NCBI GenBank assembly: GCA_963835885.1
Contig: CAWIHF010000015.1
Span: 62,001 to 126,000 of the forward strand
Source: Roseiarcus sp963835885
Lineage (GTDB): Bacteria > Pseudomonadota > Alphaproteobacteria > Rhizobiales > Beijerinckiaceae
Length of the DNA stretch: 64,000 nt
Direction: 5' to 3'
Position 1 is the stretch's first letter; each line of letters starts with the position of its first letter. Both the position numbers and the translations under genes were made by a program. Shown here piece after piece: positions 9,248-17,207 of this stretch. The notes beneath the pieces are model-generated. The model worked only from the letters and a program-made list of their open reading frames with translations, had not been told where the DNA came from and did no database searches.

Positions 9248-9682
9248 TTGAGAGTGACGCATAGAGCTGTTGTCTCGGCGCTGGCGCTGGCGCTGGCGGC
9301 GGCCTTGAGCGCCCCGGCATGGGCGGATTGCGGCCAGGACATGCAGAAGCTCGCCCAGGCGCGCAACGCCGAACTCGAGAAGGTCAACGCCTTCGCCAAG
9401 GCGGCGCACGGCAAGCCGCTCGATCCGGCCGCCTTCTGCATCAAGTCGAGCGGCCTGCTCAAGGCCGAGTCCGCGATCATCGCCTATATGGAGAAGAACA
9501 AGGACTGGTGCTCCTTCCCCGACGACGCAATCAACAACCTCAAGGCGAGCCACGCCAAGAACGCCGGTTTCAACGCCAAGGCCTGCCAGGTCGCGGAGAA
9601 GATCAAGAAGATGAAGGAGCAGGCGGCCGAGAGCGGAGGCGGCGGCCCCCAGGCTCAGCCGCTGCCCCGCGGGCCGCTTTGA
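9248..9682 (+). CDS. Small exported protein with conserved cysteines, unknown function
   Basis: There is no ATG near the N-terminus. TTG at 9248 lies 5 bases after CGGAG, and GTG at 9254 is the alternative. Either gives a classical Sec signal peptide (VVSALALALAAALSAPAWA) cut before DCGQDMQKL. The mature protein of about 115 residues is helical and Lys/Ala-rich, with four Cys (DCGQ, AFCIKSS, DWCSF, KACQV), probably two periplasmic disulfides. The Gly/Pro-rich tail (GGGGPQAQPLPRGPL) overlaps the ubiA start. It is translationally coupled to ubiA (overlap 4 bp), but no functional link is evident. Confidence 0.75.
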   Translation: MRVTHRAVVSALALALAAALSAPAWADCGQDMQKLAQARNAELEKVNAFAKAAHGKPLDPAAFCIKSSGLLKAESAIIAYMEKNKDWCSFPDDAINNLKASHAKNAGFNAKACQVAEKIKKMKEQAAESGGGGPQAQPLPRGPL

Positions 9683-10611
9683 CCTCTGCGCCGCAGCGCT
9701 CGCTCCTGCCGGACGCCCGGCCGGCGAGCCTGGTGCTGCGGCTGACCCCTGATTTCGCCCTCCCCTTCGTCCAGCTCGCCCAACTCGACCGGCCGGCCGG
9801 CTGGCAACTCTTGCTCGCTCCCTGCTGGCAGGCTGCGGCGCTCGCGGGCCTTGCGCTCCATCGCGGACCGAACCTCGCCCATCTCGCGCTCTTCCTCGTC
9901 GGGGCGATCGCGATGCGCGGCGCGGGCTGCACCTATAACGATATCCTCGACCGAGAACTCGACGCCGGCGTGGAGCGGACGCGCAATCGCCCGCTGCCGT
10001 CAGGGCGGGTCAGCGTCGGGGCGGCGGCCGTGTTTCTCGTCGCCCAGTCGCTCGTCGGCCTCGCGGTGCTCCTGAGCTTCAACCGGTTCTCGATCTGGCT
10101 TGGCGTCGCCTCGCTCGCCGTCGTGGCGGTCTATCCGCTGATGAAGCGGGTCACCTCCTGGCCGCAGGCGGTGCTCGGCCTCGCCTTTTCCTGGGGCGCG
10201 CTGATCGGCTGGAGCGCGACCTTCGTCAGCCTCGCGCTCGCGCCCGTGCTGCTATACCTTTCCGCCTTCACATGGACGATCGGCTACGACACGATCTACG
10301 CCATGCAGGACGCCCGCGACGACGCCATCGTCGGCATCCGCTCGACCGCCCGCCTGTTCGGCGCCAGCGCAAAGCTCGGCGTCGGCCTCTTCTATGCCGC
10401 AGCGGCGGCCCTCGCGCTTGCGGCGATCCTGCTGGTTGGCGGCGGTCCGATCGCGATGATCGGCTGGCTTGCGTACGCGGCGCATCTCGGCTGGCAGGCG
10501 TCCCGGGTCGAGGGCGCGGACGCCGCGACCGCCTTGCGGCTCTTCCGCTCGAACCGCGACGCGGGTCTGCTGTTGTTCGCCGGGATCGCGCTGCAGGGGT
10601 GGCTGGGGTAG
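9679..10611 (+). CDS. ubiA: 4-hydroxybenzoate polyprenyltransferase
   Basis: Integral membrane enzyme that attaches the polyprenyl tail to 4-hydroxybenzoate in ubiquinone synthesis. TTG at 9679 overlaps the stop of the preceding gene and gives 310 residues, a normal size; GTG 9733 is an alternative start. Both Asp-rich Mg-diphosphate motifs are present: YNDILDRELD near residue 92 and DTIYAMQDARDD near 204. LDRPAGWQLLLAPCWQA is the usual first helix, and about eight hydrophobic segments follow. The gene converges on folC with 24 bp between the stops. Closely related UbiA-family enzymes have other acceptors, but RNRPLPSGR and the overall layout favour UbiA proper. Confidence 0.9.
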   Translation: MTSAPQRSLLPDARPASLVLRLTPDFALPFVQLAQLDRPAGWQLLLAPCWQAAALAGLALHRGPNLAHLALFLVGAIAMRGAGCTYNDILDRELDAGVERTRNRPLPSGRVSVGAAAVFLVAQSLVGLAVLLSFNRFSIWLGVASLAVVAVYPLMKRVTSWPQAVLGLAFSWGALIGWSATFVSLALAPVLLYLSAFTWTIGYDTIYAMQDARDDAIVGIRSTARLFGASAKLGVGLFYAAAAALALAAILLVGGGPIAMIGWLAYAAHLGWQASRVEGADAATALRLFRSNRDAGLLLFAGIALQGWLG

Positions 10612-10635
10612 GCTCGGCGCGGGCTGGCGCGCGCC

Positions 10636-11955
10636 TCAAGCCGGACGGCGCGGCTTTCGCCCTTTATCCACTTCGCCGCGCAGCTCCCCGACCAGATAGA
10701 GCGATCCGGTGACGAGAAGCCACGCAGTCGCCCTTTCCGCCAGTTCAAGGCCGCGCCAGAACGCCTTGTGCGGGTCGCGTTCGACTTCGCTCGCCAGGCC
10801 GAGCGCGCGCGCGATCGCGCTAAGGTCCGCGGCCGGGCGGCCTCGGCTCGTCGAGGGCAGCTCGGTGCATAGGACCGCAGACGCGCGCCGGGAGAGTTCG
10901 GCCAGAAACTTTCGGGCGCGTCCTTGTCGGCGGCGAGCGCGACGACCGCGACGCAGGGACGTGGCGAGATCGGGCGCGCGCGAAAGATCGGCCAGCACCG
11001 CAGCCAGATTGAACGGCACATGCGCGCCGTCGAAAACGATCGGAACCTGCGACGGTCCGACGTCGACGTCATGGCGCTCCATTCGGCCGATGAGCCGAGC
11101 GGCGGAGCGCGTCTCGAGCGTCGAGGAGCGCGGCGCCGACCGGCTCGCCGCATGGGTGTGCACGCCCCTCTGCCCAAGTTGATCGAGGGCGGCCCCGGCG
11201 AGCGTGACATTCGTCTCCTCGATCGTCGCGTTGGGCGCTGCGGGCGCGCGAACGACGGTACAGCCGAGTTCGTCGGCCCGGGCCTGAAGCACGCGGCCGG
11301 CCTCGTCGTCGCGTCCGAGGGTCGTGACGAGGACCGCGCCGGGTTTCAGGATGCCGACCTTTTCGCGCGCGATCGCCGCGCGCGTCTTGCCGAGGATCTC
11401 GGTGTGCTCGAGCCCGATGTTGGTGACGACGGCGATCTCGCCTTCGACGATATTGGTCGAATCGAGCCGGCCGCCGAGACCGACCTCGACGACCGCCCAT
11501 TCGACGCGGGTTGCGCGAAAGATCAGGAAGGCGGCGGAGGTGAGCAGGTCGAACCAGGTCGCATCGGCCGCGTCCGTCCCGGCTCGGCGCGCTTCTTCAT
11601 AGGCGTCGAGCGCGCGCGTGAGCTCCATCGCCAAGGTCCGTTCGTCCACATCGCGGCCCCCGAGGCTTACCCGCTCGGTCACATGCTCGACATGCGGCGA
11701 ACCATAGCGGCCGACTGTGAGCCAGGCGCGCGCCAGCCCGGCTTCGATCAGGGCGGAGACCGACCCTTTGCCCTTGGTGCCGGCCACATGGATCGAGCGG
11801 AAAGTCCTATGCGGCTCGCCGAGCCGCGCGGAGAGATCCTGCATCGGCGCGAGGCCGACGCGCATCCCCCGGCGCGGCCGCCGCTCCCAGTCGGTCAGCC
11901 TGTCGAGCCGCGCCATCGCCTCGGCGAGCTCGTGATTCCCAGCCATCGCAAGCAT
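10636..11955 (-). CDS. folC: Folylpolyglutamate/dihydrofolate synthase with a compensated double frameshift
   Basis: Mur-ligase-type enzyme that adds glutamate to dihydropteroate and/or folates. VAGTKGKGSVSALIE is the P-loop, GSPHVEHVTERV and VEVGLGGRLDSTNIV follow, then NIGLEHTEILGKT and IVFDGAHVPFNLAAVL. At about 10918-10953 the frame reads TSLRRGRRARRRQGRARKF, with no resemblance to the family. One frame over, the same bases spell VAVVALAADKDA, the conserved C-terminal-domain strand. An extra base near 10953 and a missing one near 10918 would explain this and leave both ends in frame. The product has 439 residues. Folate supply links it loosely to the one-carbon operon at 17-24 kb. Confidence 0.85.
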   Translation of the reverse strand: MLAMAGNHELAEAMARLDRLTDWERRPRRGMRVGLAPMQDLSARLGEPHRTFRSIHVAGTKGKGSVSALIEAGLARAWLTVGRYGSPHVEHVTERVSLGGRDVDERTLAMELTRALDAYEEARRAGTDAADATWFDLLTSAAFLIFRATRVEWAVVEVGLGGRLDSTNIVEGEIAVVTNIGLEHTEILGKTRAAIAREKVGILKPGAVLVTTLGRDDEAGRVLQARADELGCTVVRAPAAPNATIEETNVTLAGAALDQLGQRGVHTHAASRSAPRSSTLETRSAARLIGRMERHDVDVGPSQVPIVFDGAHVPFNLAAVLADLSRAPDLATSLRRGRRARRRQGRARKFLAELSRRASAVLCTELPSTSRGRPAADLSAIARALGLASEVERDPHKAFWRGLELAERATAWLLVTGSLYLVGELRGEVDKGRKPRRPA

Positions 11956-12159
11956 GGTGATAAACTTAGACGCTTGGCGCCCTGTTTCCCAATGCCGGAT
12001 TTAGATAGGCTTGGAATGATTCAGCCGCCGTCCCTGGCCCTCACGCCCTCATCGATCGGATTCCTGATCGCGGCGCCCTGTTGAAGTTCGCCGCACGCAC
12101 GACGGGAAAAGTCGAATGTCGGCGACAGAACGCTAACCCTTCGACCCGAGGAAGCCGGG

Positions 12160-12370
12160 GCCGCGAGCGCGGCCAATTCCCTGGCTACAGGGAAAAATAC
12201 TGGGAATTTCCCTTGTTTCGGCCGATTCCGGGAAAAATCTCGCCGAAAAGCCAAATGATTCGAATAGGTTCCGTGAAAATTCCCTACGCGGGCGAACAGG
12301 GACTTTTTTCGGCCGAACAGGGAATTAAAGTTCCCTGTTCGGCCGAAAACAGGGATATCGCGCGCCTGAC
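12160..12370. repeat. Dispersed GGGAA/TTCCC-rich repeat, copy 2
   Basis: Dense copies of short elements occur here: ACAGGGAAAAATACTGGGAA (12187-12206), TTCCGGGAAAAATC, GAACAGGG, GGCCGAACAGGGAATTAAAG (12314-12333) and TTCCCTGTTCGGCCGAAAAC (12332-12351). The last two form an interrupted palindrome around GGCCGAACAGGGAA / TTCCCTGTTCGGCC. The open frame through it (12081-12551) is a reading of the repeat, not a gene. Confidence 0.6.
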
Positions 12371-12959
12371 GACGCCGCTTATTCGATGCTTTACGCTGCC
12401 GGCGGGGGGCCGGAAAGATCAGAAGAATCAAAGAGTGAAAAATTGGGTGGTGGGTCTGTTTGAATTTCGGCTTCCGACGATACGCTACTTGTTGATGTCG
12501 TGGTATGACCCGCCACGATGGCTGGCTAGCCGGTTCCGTCCTGAACGTTAGGCTGAACCTCGGCGAGATTTGGGCTAATAACCCCAGTACGAGTGGCTCT
12601 GGTCGTTTGGGCAGCGACGCAAACGCCCGCGATAAAACCTGACAAAAAGTGCGTCTGGACGCGGTCTGGCACGACTGCTCAACGTCGATCGCGGGCGCTC
12701 CACCGGCGACGACCGGAAGGGCGGTGTCCGCCCATTTGAGACGTCAGCGCCTCGAACGGCGAATAGGCTCGGCGGCGTCCCTCTGCATACCTCGCAGCGA
12801 AGCGCAAGTTCGACCCGTTGCTTTCCTCCATGATCATCCACGAACGAGCGGGCAACACCAGAAACCGTCCGTAGGCGTTATCGGTGGAATGCGCGAAGAG
12901 CGTCTTTCACTTCGGCGAAAGCTTATTGAGGCGGTCGGCGAGGTCTCCGACACCTTAGC
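12371..12959. other. Intergenic stretch, possibly decayed ATPase gene
   Basis: No intact gene. On the minus strand short protein-like segments survive, such as GDLADRLNKLSP and STDNAYGRFLVLPARSW in another frame. This is where the rest of the ABC-type ATPase gene ending at 12960 should have been, but I cannot match these pieces to it. Confidence 0.3.
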
Positions 12960-13202
12960 TCACGATGGGGTGGTCCTTGGACGGGTCGTCACCGCAAGCG
13001 AAGCGCGATCGTAGGCTTCCCGCTCCTCGATTTCCGGAAGCGGTCGTGGACTACCCAAGATGAAATCGATCGTCTTAACGGCGAAGGATTTACCGGTGTT
13101 TGAGGCACCGTAAAGCACGTTGAGACCAGGGCGCAGGAGCCATTCTTCCGCCGCCACAGCGCTCCCAGTGAAGGTCAACTTATTGATCCTCAGGCCGCTC
13201 AT
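12960..13202 (-). pseudogene. ABC-3C-type ATPase, N-terminal stub
   Basis: ATG at 13202 overlaps the stop of the preceding gene by 4 bp. The frame reads MSGLRINKLTFTG, then GLNVLYGASNTGKSFAVKTI, a Walker A loop (GASNTGKS) in the setting typical of SMC/RecN-like ATPases of three-component defence systems. It stops after 80 residues, whereas such ATPases have about 600 or more. The Walker B, signature and coiled-coil parts are all missing, so the protein cannot hydrolyse ATP. Gene order (nuclease/CTD protein, middle component, ATPase) is what identifies the class. Confidence 0.65.
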
Positions 13203-13712
13203 GCTGGTGAACTCGCAGGCCCAATTTCGCCCTGAAACTCGACTGCCCATCGATCGATGCGCTGCGCGATCAACGCCTCAATATCCTCATCGGGGACGCG
13301 ACCCAGGTAATCGGCTAGCCAGCGCGCGCGTTCCTTCAGCGCGCGCGCATAGTGGGAGCGCAACGAGAACCGCAAAAGCCGAGGCTTCCTCGCGGGCCTG
13401 ATAGACGATGCCGCGCTCGGTGATCTGCGCTTCGACAAGATGCACGCGCCGCATCAGGTTCAAACCATCTTCCACCAGGCGTCGCCGAACGAGCAGTTCG
13501 CCGGTACGCTGCGGAATATCCGGGTGAAGGCTCGTCGGCCCGCCGATGTCACCAGTATGGACGACGAGATGGTCAAACCAAGTCAGATGCGCCAAGTCAA
13601 AACAGCGCGGAAAGGCAGCATCCAGTGCGACAACCGCGCGTACGCCTGTCTCGAGGGGGCTGTTGAAGAGCGGGAACTGGCCGATATCGGCTTCAGTCAC
13701 GTACTGCGCCAT
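13199..13712 (-). pseudogene. ABC-3C middle component, frameshifted
   Basis: Reads from ATG 13712 (MAQYVTEADIGQFPLFNSPL) through FDLAHLTWFDHLVVHTGDIG, GGPTSLHPDIPQRTGELLVR and RRLVEDGLNLMRR. After a frame change near 13365-13375 it continues SHYARALKERARWLADYLG and IAQRIDRWAVEFQG to the stop at 13199. This pattern is the small middle-component family of ABC three-component systems (often mislabelled threonine transporter), normally about 170 residues, which this matches if the frame is restored. The next gene overlaps by 4 bp. The frame is broken, so the product would lose its C-terminal third. Confidence 0.65.
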
Positions 13713-14084
13713 AGAAGCCGCCCCTCGTTCGCGAAGTGATGACAAATTCCTGCTTCACTGCAGAACTCGCGCATATTTCGCCAATGCGCCTGACGGATGG
13801 ACGTTCGCCGCTTGCGTCATCACCGCGTCAACGCGCGCGAGCAAGTCGGGGTGATTGCCCCGGTGCGTGTCGATCATTCCGTGAAGCATATCGCGGCTCA
13901 GGACGTCGATTTCTTCGCTCATTGTGTTGTCGCGATAAAAGCGAGAGAAGGCGTCAGCATCAAAGAACCGTTCGCGTTGCATGCGAATATGCTCTCCATG
14001 CGCCGCATGGTCCTTTGCGTCCGCGTAGTCTGCAAAAGTGCGCCGCTCGCGCTCCCCAGTAGGCATCAAGGAGTTGCCGGACAT

Positions 14085-15489
14085 CAGCAATTCTAAAAGT
14101 GCGGAATTTTTAGGATTCGCAAATCGGCAAAAGTCTGATTCAGGGTTGGGATGCAGGTTTTGCCCTCCCTTTGTCGGCTTGAAGGCCGTATGCTCGACTT
14201 TTCCCGACAGGCGAAAAGGGCGTGGCGGCAATATCCAGATTTCCGACTTCGGCCTTTCGGCTTTCGCGATGTTTTTCATGCAGAGCGCGTCGTTTCTTGC
14301 CTTTCAGCGCGTGCTGGAAAAGGGCCAGGGCCGCTCCAATGGCCAGACCCTATTCGGGATCGGCAGAATTCCCTCGGACAATTATATTCGCGACACGTTG
14401 GACGAGGCTGACCCCACGCTTCTGCGGCCCTGTTTCGAACGCATCGAGACGCTGTTGGCCGAGCCTGCTCTGCGGCAGGTCTTCGGCCGATTGGGCGGAA
14501 GGACGCTCATCGCCTGGGATGGAACGGAGTATTTCTGCTCGCAAAAGCTCGCCTGCCCGAATTGTCTGACCCGCAAGCGCTCCAACGGCAACACCGAGAG
14601 CTATCATAGCCTGTTGTCGGCCACCGTCGTGGCGCCCGGCCATTCCAAGGTCATCCCCCTGATGCCCGAGTTCGTCGCGACCCAGGACGGCGCCGAAAAA
14701 CAGGATTGCGAGCGTAACGCCGTCAAACGCTGGTTCTCCACGCACGGCGCGCGCCTCGCCCCGTTGCGCCCGATCTTTCTCGGCGACGATCTGTTCGCCT
14801 GTCACCCCGTCGCCAACATGGTCATGGATGCCGGCGACGATTTCATCTTCACCGCCAAGGCAAGCTCGCACAAGGCGCTCTACGACTTCATCAACGGATC
14901 TGAGCTTGCGCGCCACGAGGAGAAAGTGCGCCGCCGCGCCACCAAAGAGACGTTCCGCTATCGCTGGATCGAGCGGGTTCCGATCCGCGACGGCAAGGAT
15001 GCCCTACTCGTCAACTGGATCGGCTTCGAGATCGTCGACGCCAAGGGCAACCTCAAATATTCCATGGCCTGGGTGACCAGTCTTCCCGTCTCCAAAGACA
15101 ACGTCGCAGAAATCGTCGCCTGTGGCCGCGCGAGATGGAAAATCGAGAACGAAAGCTTCAACGTCATGAAAAACCACGGCTACGAACTCGAACATAATTT
15201 CGGCCACGGCCAAAAATTTCTCGCCATGACGCTCGCCGCCCTCAATCTGCTCGCTTTCGCCTGGCATACCGTGCTCGAATTGCTGGACCCGCCCTGGCAA
15301 GCCGCCCGCCAAGCCGCGGTAAAGCGAACCAGCTTTTTCGCCCACATCCTCACACTGACCGCCTACGTCGTCTTTCCCTCCTGGCCCGTCCTGCTCGAAG
15401 CCCTCACCAATTTCGCCATCCCCCCAGAACTCCTAAAAATCCGCGATGGCCCATGAGCAGAATGAAATTCCCTACTTTTAGAACTGCTG
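14085..15489 (+). mobile_element. Complete insertion sequence, 1405 bp, with 9-bp target duplication
   Basis: The left end starts CAGCAATTCTAAAAGT at 14085. The right end, read on the minus strand, starts CAGCAGTTCTAAAAGT at 15489. The terminal inverted repeats extend about 25 bp with few mismatches, through a shared GGAATTT. Immediately outside, GCCGGACAT occurs at 14076-14084 and again at 15490-15498, a perfect 9-bp target duplication. One transposase gene fills the element. The intact duplication and ends indicate fairly recent insertion into the defence gene. Confidence 0.93.
14179..15456 (+). CDS. DDE transposase of the insertion sequence (ISNCY/IS4-like)
   Basis: Moves the surrounding element. 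FPDRRKGRGGNIQISDFGLS and FFMQSASFLAFQ form the N-terminal region. WDGTEYFCS carries the first Asp, IFLGDDLFACHPV the second, and RWKIENESFNVMKNHGYELE the Glu with the spacing of the W-x-IE-x-F-x-K type motif. The C-terminus is hydrophobic (LAFAWHTVLELLDPPW). The start is uncertain: TTG 14179 is the first plausible codon inside the element, and ATG 14269 (MFFMQSAS) is the alternative. Family naming is from memory (ISNCY group, IS4-like catalytic fold). The frame is intact, so the element may be active. Confidence 0.85.
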   Translation: MKAVCSTFPDRRKGRGGNIQISDFGLSAFAMFFMQSASFLAFQRVLEKGQGRSNGQTLFGIGRIPSDNYIRDTLDEADPTLLRPCFERIETLLAEPALRQVFGRLGGRTLIAWDGTEYFCSQKLACPNCLTRKRSNGNTESYHSLLSATVVAPGHSKVIPLMPEFVATQDGAEKQDCERNAVKRWFSTHGARLAPLRPIFLGDDLFACHPVANMVMDAGDDFIFTAKASSHKALYDFINGSELARHEEKVRRRATKETFRYRWIERVPIRDGKDALLVNWIGFEIVDAKGNLKYSMAWVTSLPVSKDNVAEIVACGRARWKIENESFNVMKNHGYELEHNFGHGQKFLAMTLAALNLLAFAWHTVLELLDPPWQAARQAAVKRTSFFAHILTLTAYVVFPSWPVLLEALTNFAIPPELLKIRDGP

Positions 15490-16037
15490 GCCGGACATAC
15501 GGCAGTCTCGCGGTCCTCAACGATAGCAGGTACGGCGCCAGCCGGCGGGGGCCCCGGATCAGCTCCAAACCATGAGAATAGCACGGCCCTCGCCGCCGCA
15601 TCGTTGAGCATCGAATCGACGGAGATCGCGCGAATGAGTGAGAAGTCCCAGGTTTCGATGAGCGCCCCCAAGGCGGGACCGAGTGCGATGTGTTTGCCCT
15701 CTGAAATTCCATTCGCGCAGTAGTCCTCCCAGCGATCAATCAACGTTCTCCGGAATTCCTCTGGCTTCGCGATCAGACCCTTCAGATTCCGGTTCACGCC
15801 GCGCGGTGCCACGAAGAAGAAGGCCGTGGGCGGCGTAAACTCGCCTTGAGAGCTGTAATACAACACTTTGCCAACCTCTTGGATCCCGGTGGCGGTCGAA
15901 AGTGTCCTGCCATACTGCTTGCATTGGTAATTGTGCCAAGGCCCTTCGTGGCGTTTCTTCGTGAGGAAGCCGACAACGTCGCGGCCCATATCTCCGGGCC
16001 CGGTGAACCGTTCGACCTCCGCATAATCCTTCTTCAT

Positions 16038-16528
16038 CAGCGCCCATTCGCGAACGAATTTTTCCAGGTCCTCGTCTCCTAGCGCGAAAATCAGGCGGTC
16101 ATATCGAGGTTGAGTTTGAGATCATGTCTGGAGAATGTATGCGGCCAATCTGTCACGGTGTAGGGTCATTGATCCCACGGTGCAACTTGATTGGGCACGC
16201 CGGGCCAGCTGTTTCATGGCCGGTTCGGTTCGGCCTTCGGCTCGATCGCGTCAGACGCGCTCGGCGACTTCGGCGATCACGCCTGCCAATTCAGTTTACG
16301 CTGACCGAACGTCCTTGCGTCATTAGTCTCCGCGCGGCGAGCCGCACGGCTTGCGCCGCTTTTGCCCGGCGGGAATGTGTAGCTAAGCTAGCGGCGACGA
16401 ACTCCGCTAACCCGAGCGAGCGGCCGGTCGGCTCGCTTCGGGGAGCCGCCGGAATGCGTCGTCGTTGGCCTCAACGTCGGGCAGGTCCGCAAGACGCTGT
16501 GCGCTGTGGTAGTGAGTGAGTCTGAAGT
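16038..16528. other. Intergenic stretch upstream of the broken defence operon
   Basis: The minus-strand frame of the nuclease gene continues to about 16104 (YDRLIFALGDEDLEKFVREW) and then meets a stop, without a usable start codon. Beyond that nothing protein-like is seen on either strand. Confidence 0.4.
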
Positions 16529-16834
16529 TTAGTTGGACCAAGAGGCCGGGTTTCCGCCGTCCAACCAAGAAGAAGCGCTGGATCTGTTGGGCTCCGGCAC
16601 TAAGGCGAGGATCGGACCGTAGAAATCGTCGGGGAGCACAAACCAAGTTGGGTTGGCGTGGGATACCGGATTCCCCATCGGATGATCGGTATCGCCATTC
16701 CAGCGAACCAAGAGCGCTCGGCCACCGTCCCACACGCCTACCGCAAGCGACCAATCGGTCACTTGGTAGATCACTCGAAGACCCTTCAACCGCTTTGCGG
16801 GTGAAGTAACGGTTCTCGGGTTGATCGCCATTTC
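16529..16834 (-). CDS. Hypothetical protein, about 100 residues
   Basis: From ATG 16834 the frame reads MAINPRTVTSPAKRLKGLRV and then IYQVTDWSLAVGVWDGGRA, LLVRWNGDTDHPMGNPVS and PTWFVLPDDFYGPIL. It has the look of a compact beta-rich soluble protein with conserved Trp, Gly and Asp, and I have a vague memory of similar small proteins in other alphaproteobacteria. No known domain can be named. No signal peptide is present. It stands alone in the accessory region, with its own AT-rich upstream stretch (16870-16900). An earlier ATG at 16867 adds residues that look read-in. Confidence 0.5.
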   Translation of the reverse strand, partial: EMAINPRTVTSPAKRLKGLRVIYQVTDWSLAVGVWDGGRALLVRWNGDTDHPMGNPVSHANPTWFVLPDDFYGPILALVPEPNRSSASSWLDGGNPASWSN

Positions 16835-17004
16835 AGGCCTGCTCGCTCGGCAGCGGTTGCTCTGCATCTAATCTTATAGGTCGTACTTACCGTTTTCAAA
16901 GTGGCGATGTTCGCTGGTGCCTCGATCAAGGCCCGCTCCGGGCGGAGTGTGAGCTTGCAGTGCAGCGCTGGAACGCCTCCTCCCCGTCCTGAGCGGTCTT
17001 GCTG

Positions 17005-17034
17005 GCGGTGCAAAATTCAAGACTTTTGCACCGC
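17005..17034. other. Perfect 11-bp inverted repeat with 8-nt loop
   Basis: GCGGTGCAAAA (17005-17015) pairs exactly with TTTTGCACCGC (17024-17034) around TTCAAGAC. A degenerate half copy, GCGGTGCAGAAATCAGGTGCA, follows at 17069-17089. It lies about 170 bp beyond the end of the one-carbon operon on that operon's transcription strand. It could be a terminator hairpin (no T run follows) or an operator. Confidence 0.6.
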
Positions 17035-17207
17035 GAACTCGACGTCAATAAAATCAGTGGGTTACGCGGTGCAGAAATCAGGTGCATAAAGGTCCGCTCT
17101 CCGCCCAAACCTGAAGTTCGAACTGACCCACTACCAAAAAATGAACAAATCTACGGCGAGTTGTGCATTTGGTCTCTCGCCCTCGGCGGAACGTTCGTGA
17201 CAGAATA

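Larger units (their letters stand above)
13755..16037 (-). pseudogene. ABC-3C nuclease/CTD component interrupted by an IS
   Basis: The N-terminal part (16037 to 15490) reads PGDMGRDVVGFLTKK and GPWHNYQCKQYGRTL, the D...QCK pattern of Mrr-like PD-(D/E)XK nucleases, then TAFFFVAPRGVNRNL and VLFSWFGADPGPP. The C-terminal part (14084 to 13755) reads RERFFDADAFSRFYRDNT, IDVLSRDMLHGMIDTHRG and VDAVMTQAANVHPSGALAKY, the C-terminal domain seen in ABC three-component systems. The insertion sequence and one 9-bp target copy lie between. Joining the flanks recovers LPYVRQLLDAY across the junction, but two further frame slips (near 15505 and 14055) are needed, and the in-frame 5' extension past 16037 (YDRLIFALGDEDLEKFVREW) lacks a start codon. 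The gene is dead. Confidence 0.65.

Noticed and set aside
7737..9320. Minus-strand open frame of 527 codons
   Set aside because: Antisense to glk and composed of Arg/Pro/Ala-rich low-complexity residues.
12160..12370. Possible CRISPR-like array
   Set aside because: Repeat words are short, irregularly spaced, on both strands and without unique spacers; no cas genes nearby.
12081..12551. Plus-strand frame of 156 codons
   Set aside because: It translates the GGGAA repeat array; the residues follow the repeat, not a protein family.
13199..16037. A functional ABC-3C defence system
   Set aside because: All three components are interrupted, frameshifted or truncated.
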